The translations under genes and the position numbers were made by a program. Of a stretch of 64,000 nt of DNA, positions 9,319-18,710 are shown in pieces. Below the pieces are notes generated by a model that was given only the letters and a program-made list of their open reading frames with translations, did no database searches and was not told where the DNA came from. Numbering within the stretch: the first letter of the stretch is position 1; each line of letters begins with the position of its first letter. This DNA is from Bradyrhizobium liaoningense. Its GTDB lineage: Bacteria; Pseudomonadota; Alphaproteobacteria; Rhizobiales; Xanthobacteraceae. The stretch spans positions 1 through 64,000 of the forward strand of contig NZ_JAFCJM010000024.1 in NCBI RefSeq assembly GCF_018130955.1, given 5' to 3'.

Positions 9319-9644
9319 GCGACGACGGCGCGCCACTCGCAAACCAGAGCGGGGCGGGCGTGCCCAGCGGTGCCATTTCAAAAGAGCTTCTGATCACCAA
9401 CAAGCGCGGCCTGCATGCGCGCGCCTCGGCGAAATTCGTGCAGGCGGTCGAGCGCTTCAACGCGCAGGTGTGGGTGACGCGCGGCGGCGAGACCGTCGGC
9501 GGAACCTCCATCATGGGCCTGATGATGCTGGCCGCCGGCCCCGGGACCACGATCCTCGTGTCTGCCGCCGGCACTGATGCCGAAGCCGCGCTCGCGGCCA
9601 TCACCGAGCTGGTCGAGAGCAAGTTCAACGAAGAAGGCGTCTAG
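9315..9644 (+). CDS. Phosphocarrier protein HPr (NPr type)
   Basis: A 109-residue HPr-family protein with about 20 extra N-terminal residues. The phosphorylatable histidine is His34 in KRGLHARAS. The regulatory serine is Ser65 in TSIMGLM, the target of HprK. It passes phosphate from EI-Ntr (PtsP, not in this window) to the EIIA encoded just upstream. It overlaps that gene by four bases and ends only four bases from the convergent GT39 gene, so no separate terminator fits between them. Confidence 0.94.
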   Translation: MSDDGAPLANQSGAGVPSGAISKELLITNKRGLHARASAKFVQAVERFNAQVWVTRGGETVGGTSIMGLMMLAAGPGTTILVSAAGTDAEAALAAITELVESKFNEEGV

Positions 9645-9648
9645 CCGG

Positions 9649-11274
9649 TCATTTCGCCGGCGGCGCGATGTAGACGTTCCATGTCATCGATGGTCCCGCC
9701 TTGCCACCCGTAAAGCGGCGCGTGGTCATCACCATGCGCTCGGCATTGGGCGCGGTTTCCGAAACCCATTTCTCGAACGCAGGCAGCCTGCCGTCGGTCG
9801 GATCGAACACGCCGATGAAGCCGAGCCGTTTGACATCCTCGGGCGCGATCAAGCCGGAGTTCCAGGCTTCGTTCGGCGTGAACGGCTTTGGATGATCCGG
9901 GCTGTAGAACGCCATCGGTTGAATCGTTTCCATCGTGCCGGCAACAACCGGCCAGGCTGAAGCAAAGCGGGTGCGCCAGGCCTGCGTCAGCTCGCGCGCC
10001 AGCTCCGAGCGCGCGCCATAGGTCGCCGTATTGCCGGAGTTCGCCGCCATCTCGCGCGCAGCGATCCAGGGCGAAGCGGCAAGCGTCGCGAGCGAGAGAA
10101 CGAGCCAGATCGCGGCGATGTTGAACAGGCTCGCGCGCTGCACGCGCAACGCCGGTATCGCGATCAGCGCGAGCGGCACCAGGAAGAACAGCGAGATGCC
10201 CCAGTCGGTCTTCATGTAGATCGAGAAGGCGAGCGCGCCGAGCGGCGGTCCGACCGCGACGATGATCTGGATGATCCAGACGTTCAGCGCCTGCGAGACA
10301 TTGACGCCGGGATTGGCGCCGCGCGCCCAAGCCCGCGTGACGATGCGCAAGGGATCGCGCAAAAGCAGGTTCCACCACGGCGGCACAAGCGCCATGGCGA
10401 GCGCGGCGAGCGCCACCGGCAGCGCCAGCAGCGCAAAGTTATGCAAGGCATAGCCGAGCACGAGCTGGGTGACCAAATTGCGGTCGTCGAGGCTGTAGGT
10501 GTCGCCGGCATAGGTCAGCGGCACGAAATGCGCGTCCGCCAGCCAGACGAGATGCGGGACCATCGCCGCGCAAAGCGTTCCGATCGCGACCCACGGCGCG
10601 GGCGAGGCCAGAAATCGCAGACGATCGGGATGGATCAGGGCGGCAAGCGCAATCGCGCCGATCATGGTCAGCACCCAATACTTGGTCATCAGCGCCAGCG
10701 CGCCGGCGAGCCCGAGCCAGATGCCCGACTGCCAGCTTCGCTTCTCGAAGGCGTTGAGATAGGCCAGCACCACCAGCGGCAGCGTGACGAGCTGCAGGAG
10801 GTCCGGGTTGTACTTAAATCCCTTGAAATTGAAGATCGGGTAGAGCGCGACCATCACCACGACGAGGAAGGCGCGCTTGCGGTCGACGACACGGAGCGCG
10901 ACGAGCCAGCAGATCACCATGCCGACGCCGACGGTCGCCATCGCGAGCGCATAGGTCGCCCAGTCCGCGGCCGGGAACAGCTTGAACCAGAGACCTGCGA
11001 CCCAGCCCGACAGCGGCGGATGCTTGCCATAGCCGAGCTGAAACTTCTGGCCCCAGGCATAGGCTTCCGCGACGTCCATGTGAACGTCCTGCGCTGCCTT
11101 CAGATTGATCAGGATGAGGGTCCAGACCACCGCATGGACAAGCGCGAGCTGGATCACCAGCCACAGGCCGGTCTCGGACCGCGTGGCACGGGCGATCAGC
11201 CAGGCCGCGAGCCGGCGATAGCCGAGGGGGCTCTTGGCGCGCGTCGCGGCGGGCAGGATTTGGGTCGTCGACAT
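9649..11274 (-). CDS. GT39-family membrane glycosyltransferase
   Basis: A 541-residue integral membrane protein with roughly ten hydrophobic segments and a large extracytoplasmic loop after the first helix holding QDVHMDVAEAYAWG. A soluble C-terminal domain of about 130 residues follows. The layout matches the PMT/ArnT (GT-C, GT39) fold, whose members move sugars from polyprenyl phosphate to lipid A, protein or other envelope acceptors. Acceptor and sugar cannot be told from sequence. It is divergent from lepA, and its end nearly touches the HPr gene. Confidence 0.85.
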   Translation of the reverse strand: MSTTQILPAATRAKSPLGYRRLAAWLIARATRSETGLWLVIQLALVHAVVWTLILINLKAAQDVHMDVAEAYAWGQKFQLGYGKHPPLSGWVAGLWFKLFPAADWATYALAMATVGVGMVICWLVALRVVDRKRAFLVVVMVALYPIFNFKGFKYNPDLLQLVTLPLVVLAYLNAFEKRSWQSGIWLGLAGALALMTKYWVLTMIGAIALAALIHPDRLRFLASPAPWVAIGTLCAAMVPHLVWLADAHFVPLTYAGDTYSLDDRNLVTQLVLGYALHNFALLALPVALAALAMALVPPWWNLLLRDPLRIVTRAWARGANPGVNVSQALNVWIIQIIVAVGPPLGALAFSIYMKTDWGISLFFLVPLALIAIPALRVQRASLFNIAAIWLVLSLATLAASPWIAAREMAANSGNTATYGARSELARELTQAWRTRFASAWPVVAGTMETIQPMAFYSPDHPKPFTPNEAWNSGLIAPEDVKRLGFIGVFDPTDGRLPAFEKWVSETAPNAERMVMTTRRFTGGKAGPSMTWNVYIAPPAK

Positions 11275-11388
11275 CGGCCGTTGCTAGCGCGTTTTCGCAC
11301 CCGGTGGAATCAGCTTGGCGTGAAGAAAGCCCCTGAAAATACAGTAATATGGTTGCCGCACGGGGATGTGAGTGGTATCCCGCGCCCC

Positions 11389-13200
11389 ATGACGACCGCC
11401 CCCATTTCCAACATCCGCAATTTCTCCATCGTCGCCCATATCGACCATGGCAAATCGACGCTGGCCGACCGCCTGATCCAGATGACGGGTGGGCTCTCCG
11501 ACCGCGAGATGGCCGGCAAGGAGCAGGTGCTCGATTCCATGGATATCGAGCGCGAGCGCGGCATTACCATCAAGGCGCAGACCGTCCGGCTGAAATACCG
11601 CGCCAAGGACGGCAAGGATTACATCTTCAACCTGATGGACACGCCCGGCCATGTCGACTTCGCCTATGAAGTCTCGCGGTCGCTGGCGGCCTGCGAAGGT
11701 TCCCTGCTGGTGGTCGACGCCAGCCAGGGCGTCGAGGCGCAGACGCTCGCCAACGTCTACCAGGCGCTCGACAACAATCACGAGATCGTGCCGGTCCTGA
11801 ACAAGGTCGACCTGCCCGCCGCCGAGCCCGACAAGGTCAAGCAGCAGATCGAGGACGTGATCGGCATCGACGCCTCGGATGCGGTGATGATCTCGGCCAA
11901 GACCGGCGTCGGCGTCCCCGATGTGCTGGAAGCCATCGTCACCCGCCTGCCGCCGCCGAAGGGCGATCGCGATGCCACCTTGAAGGCGCTGCTGGTCGAC
12001 AGCTGGTACGACGTCTATCTCGGCGTCGTCGTGCTCATTCGTGTCGTCGACGGCACCATGAAGAAGGGCAACCGCATCCGCATGATGGGCACGGGAGCGG
12101 CCTACGACGTCGAGCGCGTCGGCTTCTTCACACCGAAGATGGAGCAGGTCGACGAGCTCGGCCCCGGCGAGATCGGCTTCATCACCGCGGCGATCAAGGA
12201 GGTCGCCGACACCCGCGTCGGCGACACCATCACCGACGACAAGAAGCCGGTGTCCGAAATGCTGCCGGGCTTCAAGCCGGCAATCCCGGTGGTGTTCTGC
12301 GGCCTGTTCCCGGCCGATGCCAACGACTTCGAGACGTTGCGCGCGGCGATGGGAAAGCTGCGGCTGAACGACGCCAGCTTCTCCTACGAGATGGAAACCT
12401 CCGCCGCGCTCGGCTTCGGCTTCCGCTGCGGCTTCCTCGGATTGCTGCATCTGGAGATCATCCAGGAGCGGCTTTCGCGCGAGTTTGACCTCAACCTGAT
12501 CGCGACCGCGCCGAGCGTGATCTACAAGATGCACCTGACCGACGGCACAGAGCTTTCGATCCACAATCCCGTCGACATGCCCGACGTGGTCAAGATCGCC
12601 GACATCGAGGAGCCGTGGATCGAAGCCACCATCCTCACGCCGGATGAATATCTCGGCAGCGTGCTGAAGCTGTGCCAGGATCGCCGCGGCGCGCAGAAGG
12701 AGCTCACTTACGTCGGCTCCCGCGCGATGGTGAAATACGATCTGCCGCTCAACGAAGTCGTGTTCGATTTCTACGACCGCCTCAAGTCGGTCTCCAAGGG
12801 CTACGCCTCGTTCGATTATCATCTGACCGACTACAAGGTCGCCGATCTCGTCAAGATGCAGATCCTGGTCAATGCCGAGCCGGTGGACGCGCTCTCGATG
12901 CTCGTGCATCGCACCCGCGCCGAGGGCCGCGGCCGCGCCATGGTCGAGAAGATGAAGGAGCTGATCCCGCCGCACATGTTCCAGATCCCGATCCAGGCGG
13001 CGATCGGCGGCAAGGTGATCGCGCGCGAGACCGTGCGCGCCCTGCGCAAGGACGTCACCGCAAAGTGCTACGGCGGCGACATCACGCGTAAGCGCAAACT
13101 TCTGGAGAAGCAGAAGGAAGGCAAGAAGAAGATGCGGCAGTTCGGCAAGGTCGACATCCCGCAGGAAGCTTTCATTGCCGCGCTGAAGGTGGATAGCTGA
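11389..13200 (+). CDS. lepA: Elongation factor 4 (LepA), ribosome-associated GTPase
   Basis: A 603-residue translational GTPase. G1 is AHIDHGKS, followed by G3 DTPGHVDF, G4 NKVD and G5 SAKTG. EF-G-like domains II, III and V follow, then the LepA-specific C-terminal domain ending in KRKLLEKQKEGKKKMRQFG. It binds ribosomes and back-translocates or remodels stalled complexes. The ATG at 11389 starts the conserved N-terminus (TAPISNIRNFSIVAH); the frame stays open far upstream only because it overlaps the opposite-strand GT39 gene. Confidence 0.97.
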   Translation: MTTAPISNIRNFSIVAHIDHGKSTLADRLIQMTGGLSDREMAGKEQVLDSMDIERERGITIKAQTVRLKYRAKDGKDYIFNLMDTPGHVDFAYEVSRSLAACEGSLLVVDASQGVEAQTLANVYQALDNNHEIVPVLNKVDLPAAEPDKVKQQIEDVIGIDASDAVMISAKTGVGVPDVLEAIVTRLPPPKGDRDATLKALLVDSWYDVYLGVVVLIRVVDGTMKKGNRIRMMGTGAAYDVERVGFFTPKMEQVDELGPGEIGFITAAIKEVADTRVGDTITDDKKPVSEMLPGFKPAIPVVFCGLFPADANDFETLRAAMGKLRLNDASFSYEMETSAALGFGFRCGFLGLLHLEIIQERLSREFDLNLIATAPSVIYKMHLTDGTELSIHNPVDMPDVVKIADIEEPWIEATILTPDEYLGSVLKLCQDRRGAQKELTYVGSRAMVKYDLPLNEVVFDFYDRLKSVSKGYASFDYHLTDYKVADLVKMQILVNAEPVDALSMLVHRTRAEGRGRAMVEKMKELIPPHMFQIPIQAAIGGKVIARETVRALRKDVTAKCYGGDITRKRKLLEKQKEGKKKMRQFGKVDIPQEAFIAALKVDS

Positions 13201-13240
13201 GGCGGGATTTGGCTAACTCGAATTGGCCGCTGGGTCGCTT

Positions 13241-13264
13241 CACCTCTCCCCAGCGGGAGAGGTG
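13241..13264. repeat. Partial family-A palindromic repeat
   Basis: A perfect 10-bp stem, CACCTCTCCC/GGGAGAGGTG with loop CAGC, is followed by GAACCGAG. The same end sequence closes the fuller repeats at 17301-17463 and 33317-33474. It lies 41 bases past the lepA stop and could also slow or end transcription, though no T-run follows. Confidence 0.6.
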
Positions 13265-13422
13265 AACCGAGACTTCGGCTTGGTACTGCTTGAACCAGAA
13301 CTCATCCCGCTCGAGGCCGGCCTGACGCTGCCGCAGCCGGTAAACAAAAACTTCGAAAACAACCCCATGCAAAGTAGCCGGTGACAGAGGCGCGACGCCA
13401 CTACGGATTTTACGAAATTCGC

Positions 13423-13452
13423 TTGACACGTCGGGCAAATCGGTGGCATGAT
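13423..13452 (+). promoter_or_regulatory. Candidate sigma-70 promoter for the membrane protein gene at 13502
   Basis: A consensus -35 box TTGACA (13423-13428) is followed 18 bases later by CATGAT, a fair -10 match. Transcription would start about 45 bases before the ATG at 13502. The -35 match is exact; the -10 match is moderate. Confidence 0.4.
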
Positions 13453-13501
13453 GCCATCATCGCCGCGCGTTGGCCGGGTGGAGTCCTGCTGGGGGACGAA
13501 G

Positions 13502-14023
13502 ATGCATCGCTCGATCAACGTGATCGCGGCCGTAGGCCTTGCACTTGGTGGCGCCCTGGGAATGGCCGGGGCAATGGTCACGCAACCAAACGTGCAGGGA
13601 ATTCTGTGGGCGATCGACGGCTCGGGACTTGTGATGGCCGCAGCGCTGCTCGCCACGAAATACTTTCGCGCAGGACATGACGTTGTCGCCGGCGGCTTTC
13701 TGGTGTTTGCCATCGGCGAGGGTGTCATCATGCTTTCGGGCCCGGCCGCAGGTGTTGCGGGCAGCATGGGGGCATTCGCCGCCGGCAGTGCTCTTTGGGC
13801 GACGGCGCTTCTCCTCATCAGCGTTCCAAAGCTGTTCGCCATGCCAATCCGAATCCTTGGTATCGTGAGCGCGGCCCTGTTTATCGTCACCGCGGCGAGA
13901 ATCTTCTGGGGCGATCCGCTGCAGCCTACAGCCACCCCGTTGCCGACCTTCGCCTATCCGGTGCTGGTTGCGACCTTCGTCGGTTGGATCTGGACCCTCT
14001 GGCGGGAAGCCGACGGCAAATAG
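13502..14023 (+). CDS. Small integral membrane protein, function unknown
   Basis: The 173-residue product has about five hydrophobic helices separated by very short loops and ends in a charged tail (LWREADGK). I do not recognise a family with a known role. The ATG at 13502 is preceded by GGGGGACGA, a good ribosome site; the frame runs further upstream but without one. It stands alone between the lepA-side repeat and a convergent methyltransferase-like gene, with a candidate promoter directly upstream. Confidence 0.75.
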   Translation: MHRSINVIAAVGLALGGALGMAGAMVTQPNVQGILWAIDGSGLVMAAALLATKYFRAGHDVVAGGFLVFAIGEGVIMLSGPAAGVAGSMGAFAAGSALWATALLLISVPKLFAMPIRILGIVSAALFIVTAARIFWGDPLQPTATPLPTFAYPVLVATFVGWIWTLWREADGK

Positions 14024-14139
14024 CGTTCGGCGCCTTGCCGGTGCGAAACGAGTTGTCGCCTTTCATTTGATCTTGGTCGGAGCGCGCGCCGGAATTATTA
14101 GCCGGGTACTTGCTCTCGTAGGCATAGTGCGCTGCCTGT

Positions 14140-14616
14140 TCACACCCAGCGTCGCACCCGAGCGACATAGTCGTCATAGGCCGCGCCGAACTGCCGGCGC
14201 ATCTTGGCTTCCTCGAAGGGAATGTGCACCCAGTTGGCCGTCGCGAAGACTGCGGCGGGCGCGATCAGCATCGGCCACGCGCCGACCCACACCGCGATGC
14301 CCAGCGCGAGAAGCACGAGGCCCAGATACATCGGATTGCGGGTGAACCGGTAGGGTCCGCTGGTGACCAGTTTGCGATTGGTCGGCGACGACGGTACGAT
14401 TTCGGTGCCCTCACGCCGGAAAAGGATAAGAGCCCAAACTGGCGAAACGAACGCAATGGCCACCAACGCGATTCCGAGCGGCGGAAGCGGCAGGCCCGGG
14501 AACTCCGGCCAGCCAAGCGACCAGCTCAGTGCGGCACTGAGCAGGATATAGATCAACATCCAGATCGGTGGGGGGAGCTTGAGCATGGTCGAAGCCCAAC
14601 CGGATGAAACGCTCAT
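14140..14616 (-). CDS. Isoprenylcysteine methyltransferase-like membrane protein (ICMT/PEMT family)
   Basis: A 158-residue protein with three to four hydrophobic segments and the family motif TSGPYRFTRNPMYLG in the middle. The C-terminal segment has EEAKMRRQFGAAYDDY, typical of the ICMT/PEMT superfamily that uses S-adenosylmethionine at the membrane. Bacterial members often have unknown substrates, such as lipids or isoprenoid-like thiols. An internal ATG at 14586 is an alternative start; neither start has a strong ribosome site. The gene is convergent with the unknown membrane protein at 13502. Confidence 0.8.
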   Translation of the reverse strand: MSVSSGWASTMLKLPPPIWMLIYILLSAALSWSLGWPEFPGLPLPPLGIALVAIAFVSPVWALILFRREGTEIVPSSPTNRKLVTSGPYRFTRNPMYLGLVLLALGIAVWVGAWPMLIAPAAVFATANWVHIPFEEAKMRRQFGAAYDDYVARVRRWV

Positions 14617-14857
14617 CGTCTCATTTGCAGTCGTTGCGTCTCGCTACCGCAAGAATTTGTTCGCTTTGGGTCCATTGCGCGGGCGCGGATTCGGCGTGTC
14701 GCGAGGTGGCGTGGACCACCGCCATCTGCGCCCTACAACTCACAATCAGCTGATCACGGCATGAGAGGGATGCTGCCCATCATATTGCCCCCGCCGGGCC
14801 GATAGGCCACGATCCCCCTCGCGCACCATCAACAAGACCAACAGCGCGAGGAAACGC

Positions 14858-16078
14858 ATGAGCAAGCCTGCTGGCTTCGACTATGGCTGGGTGATCGTCG
14901 GCGCGGGTGCGCTGATGACTTGCGTCGGTTTCGGCACGATGCTGTCGCTCGCAGTGTTTTTGCAGCCGATCTCGGAAGCGATGGGCTGGTCGCGCGCCGG
15001 TGTCTCCGCCGCCGCGACGCTGGATTTCCTCTGCATGGGCGTTGCCGCGTTCCTCTGGGGCACGCTGTCGGACCGGTTTGGCACGCGCATCGTCGTGCTC
15101 GCCGGAAGCCTCTTGTTGGGCCTCGGCCTCGTCACCGCGAGCCAGGCCGCACATCTGTGGCAGTTCCAGCTCTTCTTCGGTGTGCTGATCGGCATCGCCG
15201 CCGGCAGTTTTTACGCGCCGATGATGGCGCTCGCGAGCGCGTGGATCGAGAAAAACCGCAGCCTGGCCGTGGCGCTGGTCTCCGCCGGCATGGGCGTGTC
15301 CCCGGTGACGATCGCGCCGACCGCGAGCTGGCTGATTTCGACCTATGACTGGCGCGCCGCGATGCTGGTCATCGGGATTGCGGCATGGGTGCTGCTGATC
15401 CCCGCCTGCTTCCTGGTGCGGCCGGCGCCGCAAACCGCTAGCACCGCAAGCACCGACGCAACACCGGAGACGGAGCTGACCGCGGCGCAGGCGCTGCGCA
15501 CGCCGCAATTCATCGCGCTCGCAGCCGCCCATTTCGCCTGCTGCGCCGCGCATTCCGGCCCGATCTTCCACATGGTGTCCTATGCGATGATCTGCGGCAT
15601 CGCACCGCTCACCGCTGTGACGGTCTACAGCGTCGCCGGCGTATCAGGACTTGGCGGGCGCCTGCTGCTCGGCGCGCTGGCCGACCGCATCGGCGCAAAA
15701 CCCGTGCTGGTCGGCGGCCTGTTCGTACAGGCGATGTGCATCGCGACCTATCTCGCGGTGGCCCAGCTTGGCGAATTCTACGCGCTCTCGGTCGTGTTCG
15801 GCCTCGCCTATGGCGGCGTGATGCCGCTCTATGCGGTGCTGGTGCGCGAGTTTTTTGGCGCACGCATCATGGGCACGGTGTTCGGCGCTGTCTCGGCCTT
15901 CGCGAGCCTCGGCATGGCGCTCGGGCCCTGGGCCGGCGGGCTCGTGTTCGACAATTTCCAGCGCTACACATGGCTGCACGTCGGCTCCTTCGCGATTGGC
16001 CTGGCCGCCGTCGCGGTGGCGCTGAGCTTCCCGTCCAAACGCGAGCGGCCGCTCGACCTCGGCCGCGCAGCGGCCTGA
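14858..16078 (+). CDS. MFS transporter, monocarboxylate/oxalate-formate antiporter-like
   Basis: A 406-residue, 12-helix major facilitator. The loop between helices 2 and 3 carries the MFS signature GTLSDRFGTR, echoed in the second half by GALADRIGAK. The start DYGWVIVGAGAL and the overall layout fit the OFA/monocarboxylate porter groups. The next gene starts 11 bases downstream, so transporter and flavoprotein are very likely co-transcribed and may handle the same organic acid or aromatic compound. The substrate is not predictable. Confidence 0.88.
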   Translation: MSKPAGFDYGWVIVGAGALMTCVGFGTMLSLAVFLQPISEAMGWSRAGVSAAATLDFLCMGVAAFLWGTLSDRFGTRIVVLAGSLLLGLGLVTASQAAHLWQFQLFFGVLIGIAAGSFYAPMMALASAWIEKNRSLAVALVSAGMGVSPVTIAPTASWLISTYDWRAAMLVIGIAAWVLLIPACFLVRPAPQTASTASTDATPETELTAAQALRTPQFIALAAAHFACCAAHSGPIFHMVSYAMICGIAPLTAVTVYSVAGVSGLGGRLLLGALADRIGAKPVLVGGLFVQAMCIATYLAVAQLGEFYALSVVFGLAYGGVMPLYAVLVREFFGARIMGTVFGAVSAFASLGMALGPWAGGLVFDNFQRYTWLHVGSFAIGLAAVAVALSFPSKRERPLDLGRAAA

Positions 16079-16089
16079 CGAGGCAACGC

Positions 16090-17250
16090 ATGAACCGGCC
16101 GCAAGGGGTCGATCTCGTCGAACGTGCCCGCGCTCTCGCCCCGCTGATTGCCCGCGAGGCTGACGCGATCGAGCGGACACGGCGGCTGACACAACCGGTC
16201 GTGTCAGCGCTGATCGACAACGGCCTCTACCGCGCGCTGCTGCCGCAAAGCCTGGGCGGCGTGGAGGCCGCGCCGGAAACCTTCATGCAGATACTGGAGG
16301 AGATCGCGAAGGCGGATGCGTCGACCGCGTGGTGCCTGGGGCAAAACAGCGTCTGCGCGATGAGTGCGGCCTGGCTCGATCAAGACACCGCGAACGAGAT
16401 CTTCAACACCCCGCCGGGCATCCTCGCCTGGGGCGCGATCGCGCATGAGGCGCGTGCGGTCGACGGCGGCTATCGCGTCACCGCGCGCTGGGATTTTGCC
16501 TCGGGCTCGCGTCAGGCGAGTTGGCTAGGGGCCCATGTCCGCATCCTCGACGCCGACGGCACGCCGCGCAAAGCGGCCGATGGCTCGCCCGAGATCCGCA
16601 CCATCCTGTTTCCGGTCGCAAGCGCGACGCTGCATGACGTCTGGGACGCGATCGGGCTCGCCGGCACCGGCACCGATTCCTATTCGGTCGACAACCTCTT
16701 CGTCCCCGCGCGGTTCACGGCGTTTCGCGACGTGACGCCGGCACTGCGCGAAAAAGGCCCGCTCTACAAGCTTGGCACCGGGGCGAGCTACAGCCTCGGC
16801 TTTGCCGCCGTGGCGCTCGGCGTGGCGCGGGCGACGCTGGATGCCGCGATCGAGCTCGCGCGCGGCAAGCATCAATCGCTCCAGGCCAAGGCGATGCGCG
16901 ACAACAACGCCGTGCAGAGCTTGATCGCCCGCACCGAAGGCAATTGGCGGGCGGCGCGCGCTTATCTCTATGGAACGGCTGATACGATGTGGCGCGACCT
17001 CATCGCAACGGGTGAATTCAGCGATCCGCATCGGACTGCGGTGCGGCTTGCGTCGACCTGGACGATCCATCAATCGACCGCGGTGGTCGACGCCGCCTAT
17101 CACATGGCGGGCGCCACCGCCGTGTTCCGCAGCAACCCGTTCGAGCGTCGGTTTCGCGACATGCACGCCATCGCCCAGCAGCTCCAGGCGCGCGATACGC
17201 ATTTTGAGGATGTCGGGAGGGCGATCCTGTCGGCGGGCGCGCCTGACTGA
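16090..17250 (+). CDS. Acyl-CoA dehydrogenase-fold flavoprotein (hydroxylase-like)
   Basis: A 386-residue flavoprotein of the acyl-CoA dehydrogenase superfamily, with the helical N-domain, the beta domain (ARWDFASGSRQASW) and the C-terminal helical domain. It resembles the HpaB/DszC-like monooxygenases and the 'acyl-CoA dehydrogenase type 2' branch more than true beta-oxidation enzymes. No obvious catalytic glutamate region is recognised. It sits 11 bases after the MFS gene and has its own GAGGCA ribosome site. I infer oxidation of the compound imported by its neighbour. Confidence 0.82.
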   Translation: MNRPQGVDLVERARALAPLIAREADAIERTRRLTQPVVSALIDNGLYRALLPQSLGGVEAAPETFMQILEEIAKADASTAWCLGQNSVCAMSAAWLDQDTANEIFNTPPGILAWGAIAHEARAVDGGYRVTARWDFASGSRQASWLGAHVRILDADGTPRKAADGSPEIRTILFPVASATLHDVWDAIGLAGTGTDSYSVDNLFVPARFTAFRDVTPALREKGPLYKLGTGASYSLGFAAVALGVARATLDAAIELARGKHQSLQAKAMRDNNAVQSLIARTEGNWRAARAYLYGTADTMWRDLIATGEFSDPHRTAVRLASTWTIHQSTAVVDAAYHMAGATAVFRSNPFERRFRDMHAIAQQLQARDTHFEDVGRAILSAGAPD

Positions 17251-17300
17251 GCCGGCAAAGCGCGATGAGATCAAGTTGATCTGCTGCGGCATCGGGACTT

Positions 17301-17463
17301 CACCTCTCCCTTTGGGAGAGGTCGGATTGCGAAGCAATCCGGGTGAGGGGTTACGATCTCAACTTCATGCAGCGCCCCTCACCCGATTTGCACTCGACGA
17401 TGCTGCGCATCGCGAGGCGCAAATCGACCTCTCCCCGCTGGGGAGAGGTGAACCGAGCCCGCG
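17301..17463. repeat. Family-A palindromic interspersed repeat, full copy
   Basis: The element opens with the stem CACCTCTCCC/GGGAGAGGT and ends with a CCTCTCCCC/GGGGAGAGG stem followed by GAACCGAGCCCGCG. An inner inverted repeat CGATTTGC/GCAAATCG lies between. Its last 92 bases match 33383-33474 with a single difference. A looser match extends some 40 bases further upstream in both copies (…GATGAGAT…GCGGCATCGGG). Confidence 0.88.
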
Positions 17464-17486
17464 GACAACCCATTCAAACAACCTGC

Positions 17487-18599
17487 TTAGCCCGGCGGCT
17501 GAGCCGCGACATCCTCCGCCACGACCCGCATCAGCACCTCCCGCGACGCGCGGCGGTCGCGCTCCAGCTTGCCCTTAACCAGCGGCATGGTCATGCGCGC
17601 CATCGCCTGCTTCAGCGTATTGGCGCTCTCGGGCGGCGCGCAGCGGATCGACAGATGCGTGCCACCATCGTCGAGCGCCGTGAACTCCGCGGTCTCGCGC
17701 ACGACCGTGCCGAACGGGGTGTGGATGTGGTAGGTCACGTAGTCGAACGGACGCCAGTCGACGATGTCGTGCACGAACGAGCCCTTGCCGTGGGCGCAAT
17801 GCTGCGTCGAACCGAGTCCGACACGGCCGGCGGAAAGGCCTGTCATGCTCATGGCGTCGATGCCCTGCTGCCAGCGCACCTTCTTGGCGACGTCCGTGAC
17901 GTAGGTCCAGGCCACCGCCGGCGGCACCGGCAGGTCGCATTCGATCGATTCGAAGACCTGCGGCTCGCTTTTCTCGACCACGATGCGTCGCCCCGCGCGC
18001 CATCGCGCGAACACCGGCGCGAGATCGTAAACGAAGCAGGCGGTGTCGCCGAACTCGTCACTCGGCTCGACATGGCGCACCGTTTTCGCAAAGAATTCCG
18101 GCAAGCCAATCGCATCCGCGGCCTGCGCGGTGATCAGTGCATAGGCGCGGATGCCGGTTGCCTTGATCACCGAATTCTTCATCAGCCGGTGCAGGCGAAT
18201 GACCTCGGGCCCCTGCAGCTCATTACGCCCGGCCAGCGTCTGCATGACATAGGCGCCGTGGTGCAGGAAGAATTTTAGGTCGAGCTTGTCCATGTTGCGG
18301 CAAGCGTTGCAGGTGCAGGTGGTGTTGAGCTGCATCGCCGCCAGCGTGTTGGCAAAGCTGCAATAGATGCGCTCGATGGCATCGAGCGGGAATTGCGGCT
18401 GCGGCACCTTGCTGTCGGGCAGATAGGCGAGCGCCGCATCACCCTGAAAGTTCGACAGCACGACCGGCGCCTGGATCTCCGCCAAAATGCTCTTGAACAG
18501 CGCGTCCAGCACGCCCTGCGCGTGCTCCAGCTCCGAACTGGTCAGGAACATGGTGTAGCCGGTGATGTCGGCTACCAGAAGAAAGCCCTTCTCTGCCAT
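17487..18599 (-). CDS. DUF2652 (adenylate-cyclase-like) plus SRPBCC fusion protein
   Basis: A 370-residue two-domain protein. The N-terminal part (1-190) begins GFLLVADITGYTMFL, the DUF2652 pattern, which resembles the class III cyclase opening FxDIxGFT. It also has a Cys-rich stretch CTCNACRNMDK. The C-terminal part (about 215-365) looks like an SRPBCC/START ligand-binding fold (ECDLPVPPAVAWTYVTD…). The first metal Asp of cyclases is present (Asp11), but I do not see the rest of a working cyclase site. Role unknown; a lipid- or hydrophobe-binding regulator is one possibility. Confidence 0.8.
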   Translation of the reverse strand: MAEKGFLLVADITGYTMFLTSSELEHAQGVLDALFKSILAEIQAPVVLSNFQGDAALAYLPDSKVPQPQFPLDAIERIYCSFANTLAAMQLNTTCTCNACRNMDKLDLKFFLHHGAYVMQTLAGRNELQGPEVIRLHRLMKNSVIKATGIRAYALITAQAADAIGLPEFFAKTVRHVEPSDEFGDTACFVYDLAPVFARWRAGRRIVVEKSEPQVFESIECDLPVPPAVAWTYVTDVAKKVRWQQGIDAMSMTGLSAGRVGLGSTQHCAHGKGSFVHDIVDWRPFDYVTYHIHTPFGTVVRETAEFTALDDGGTHLSIRCAPPESANTLKQAMARMTMPLVKGKLERDRRASREVLMRVVAEDVAAQPPG

Positions 18600-18710
18600 G
18601 GCCGCCGTCCTCTTGTCGTGACGACCCGAGATACGGGCAGTTTAGCAGAAAGTTGCAGGCCTTGACGAGGGCAGATCGGGTCGCAGGGCGAGCTACAACG
18701 AAGGAGGTGC

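Noticed and set aside
17301..17463. CRISPR array
   Set aside because: Palindromic units are dispersed singly over the window; there are no regular spacers and no cas genes.
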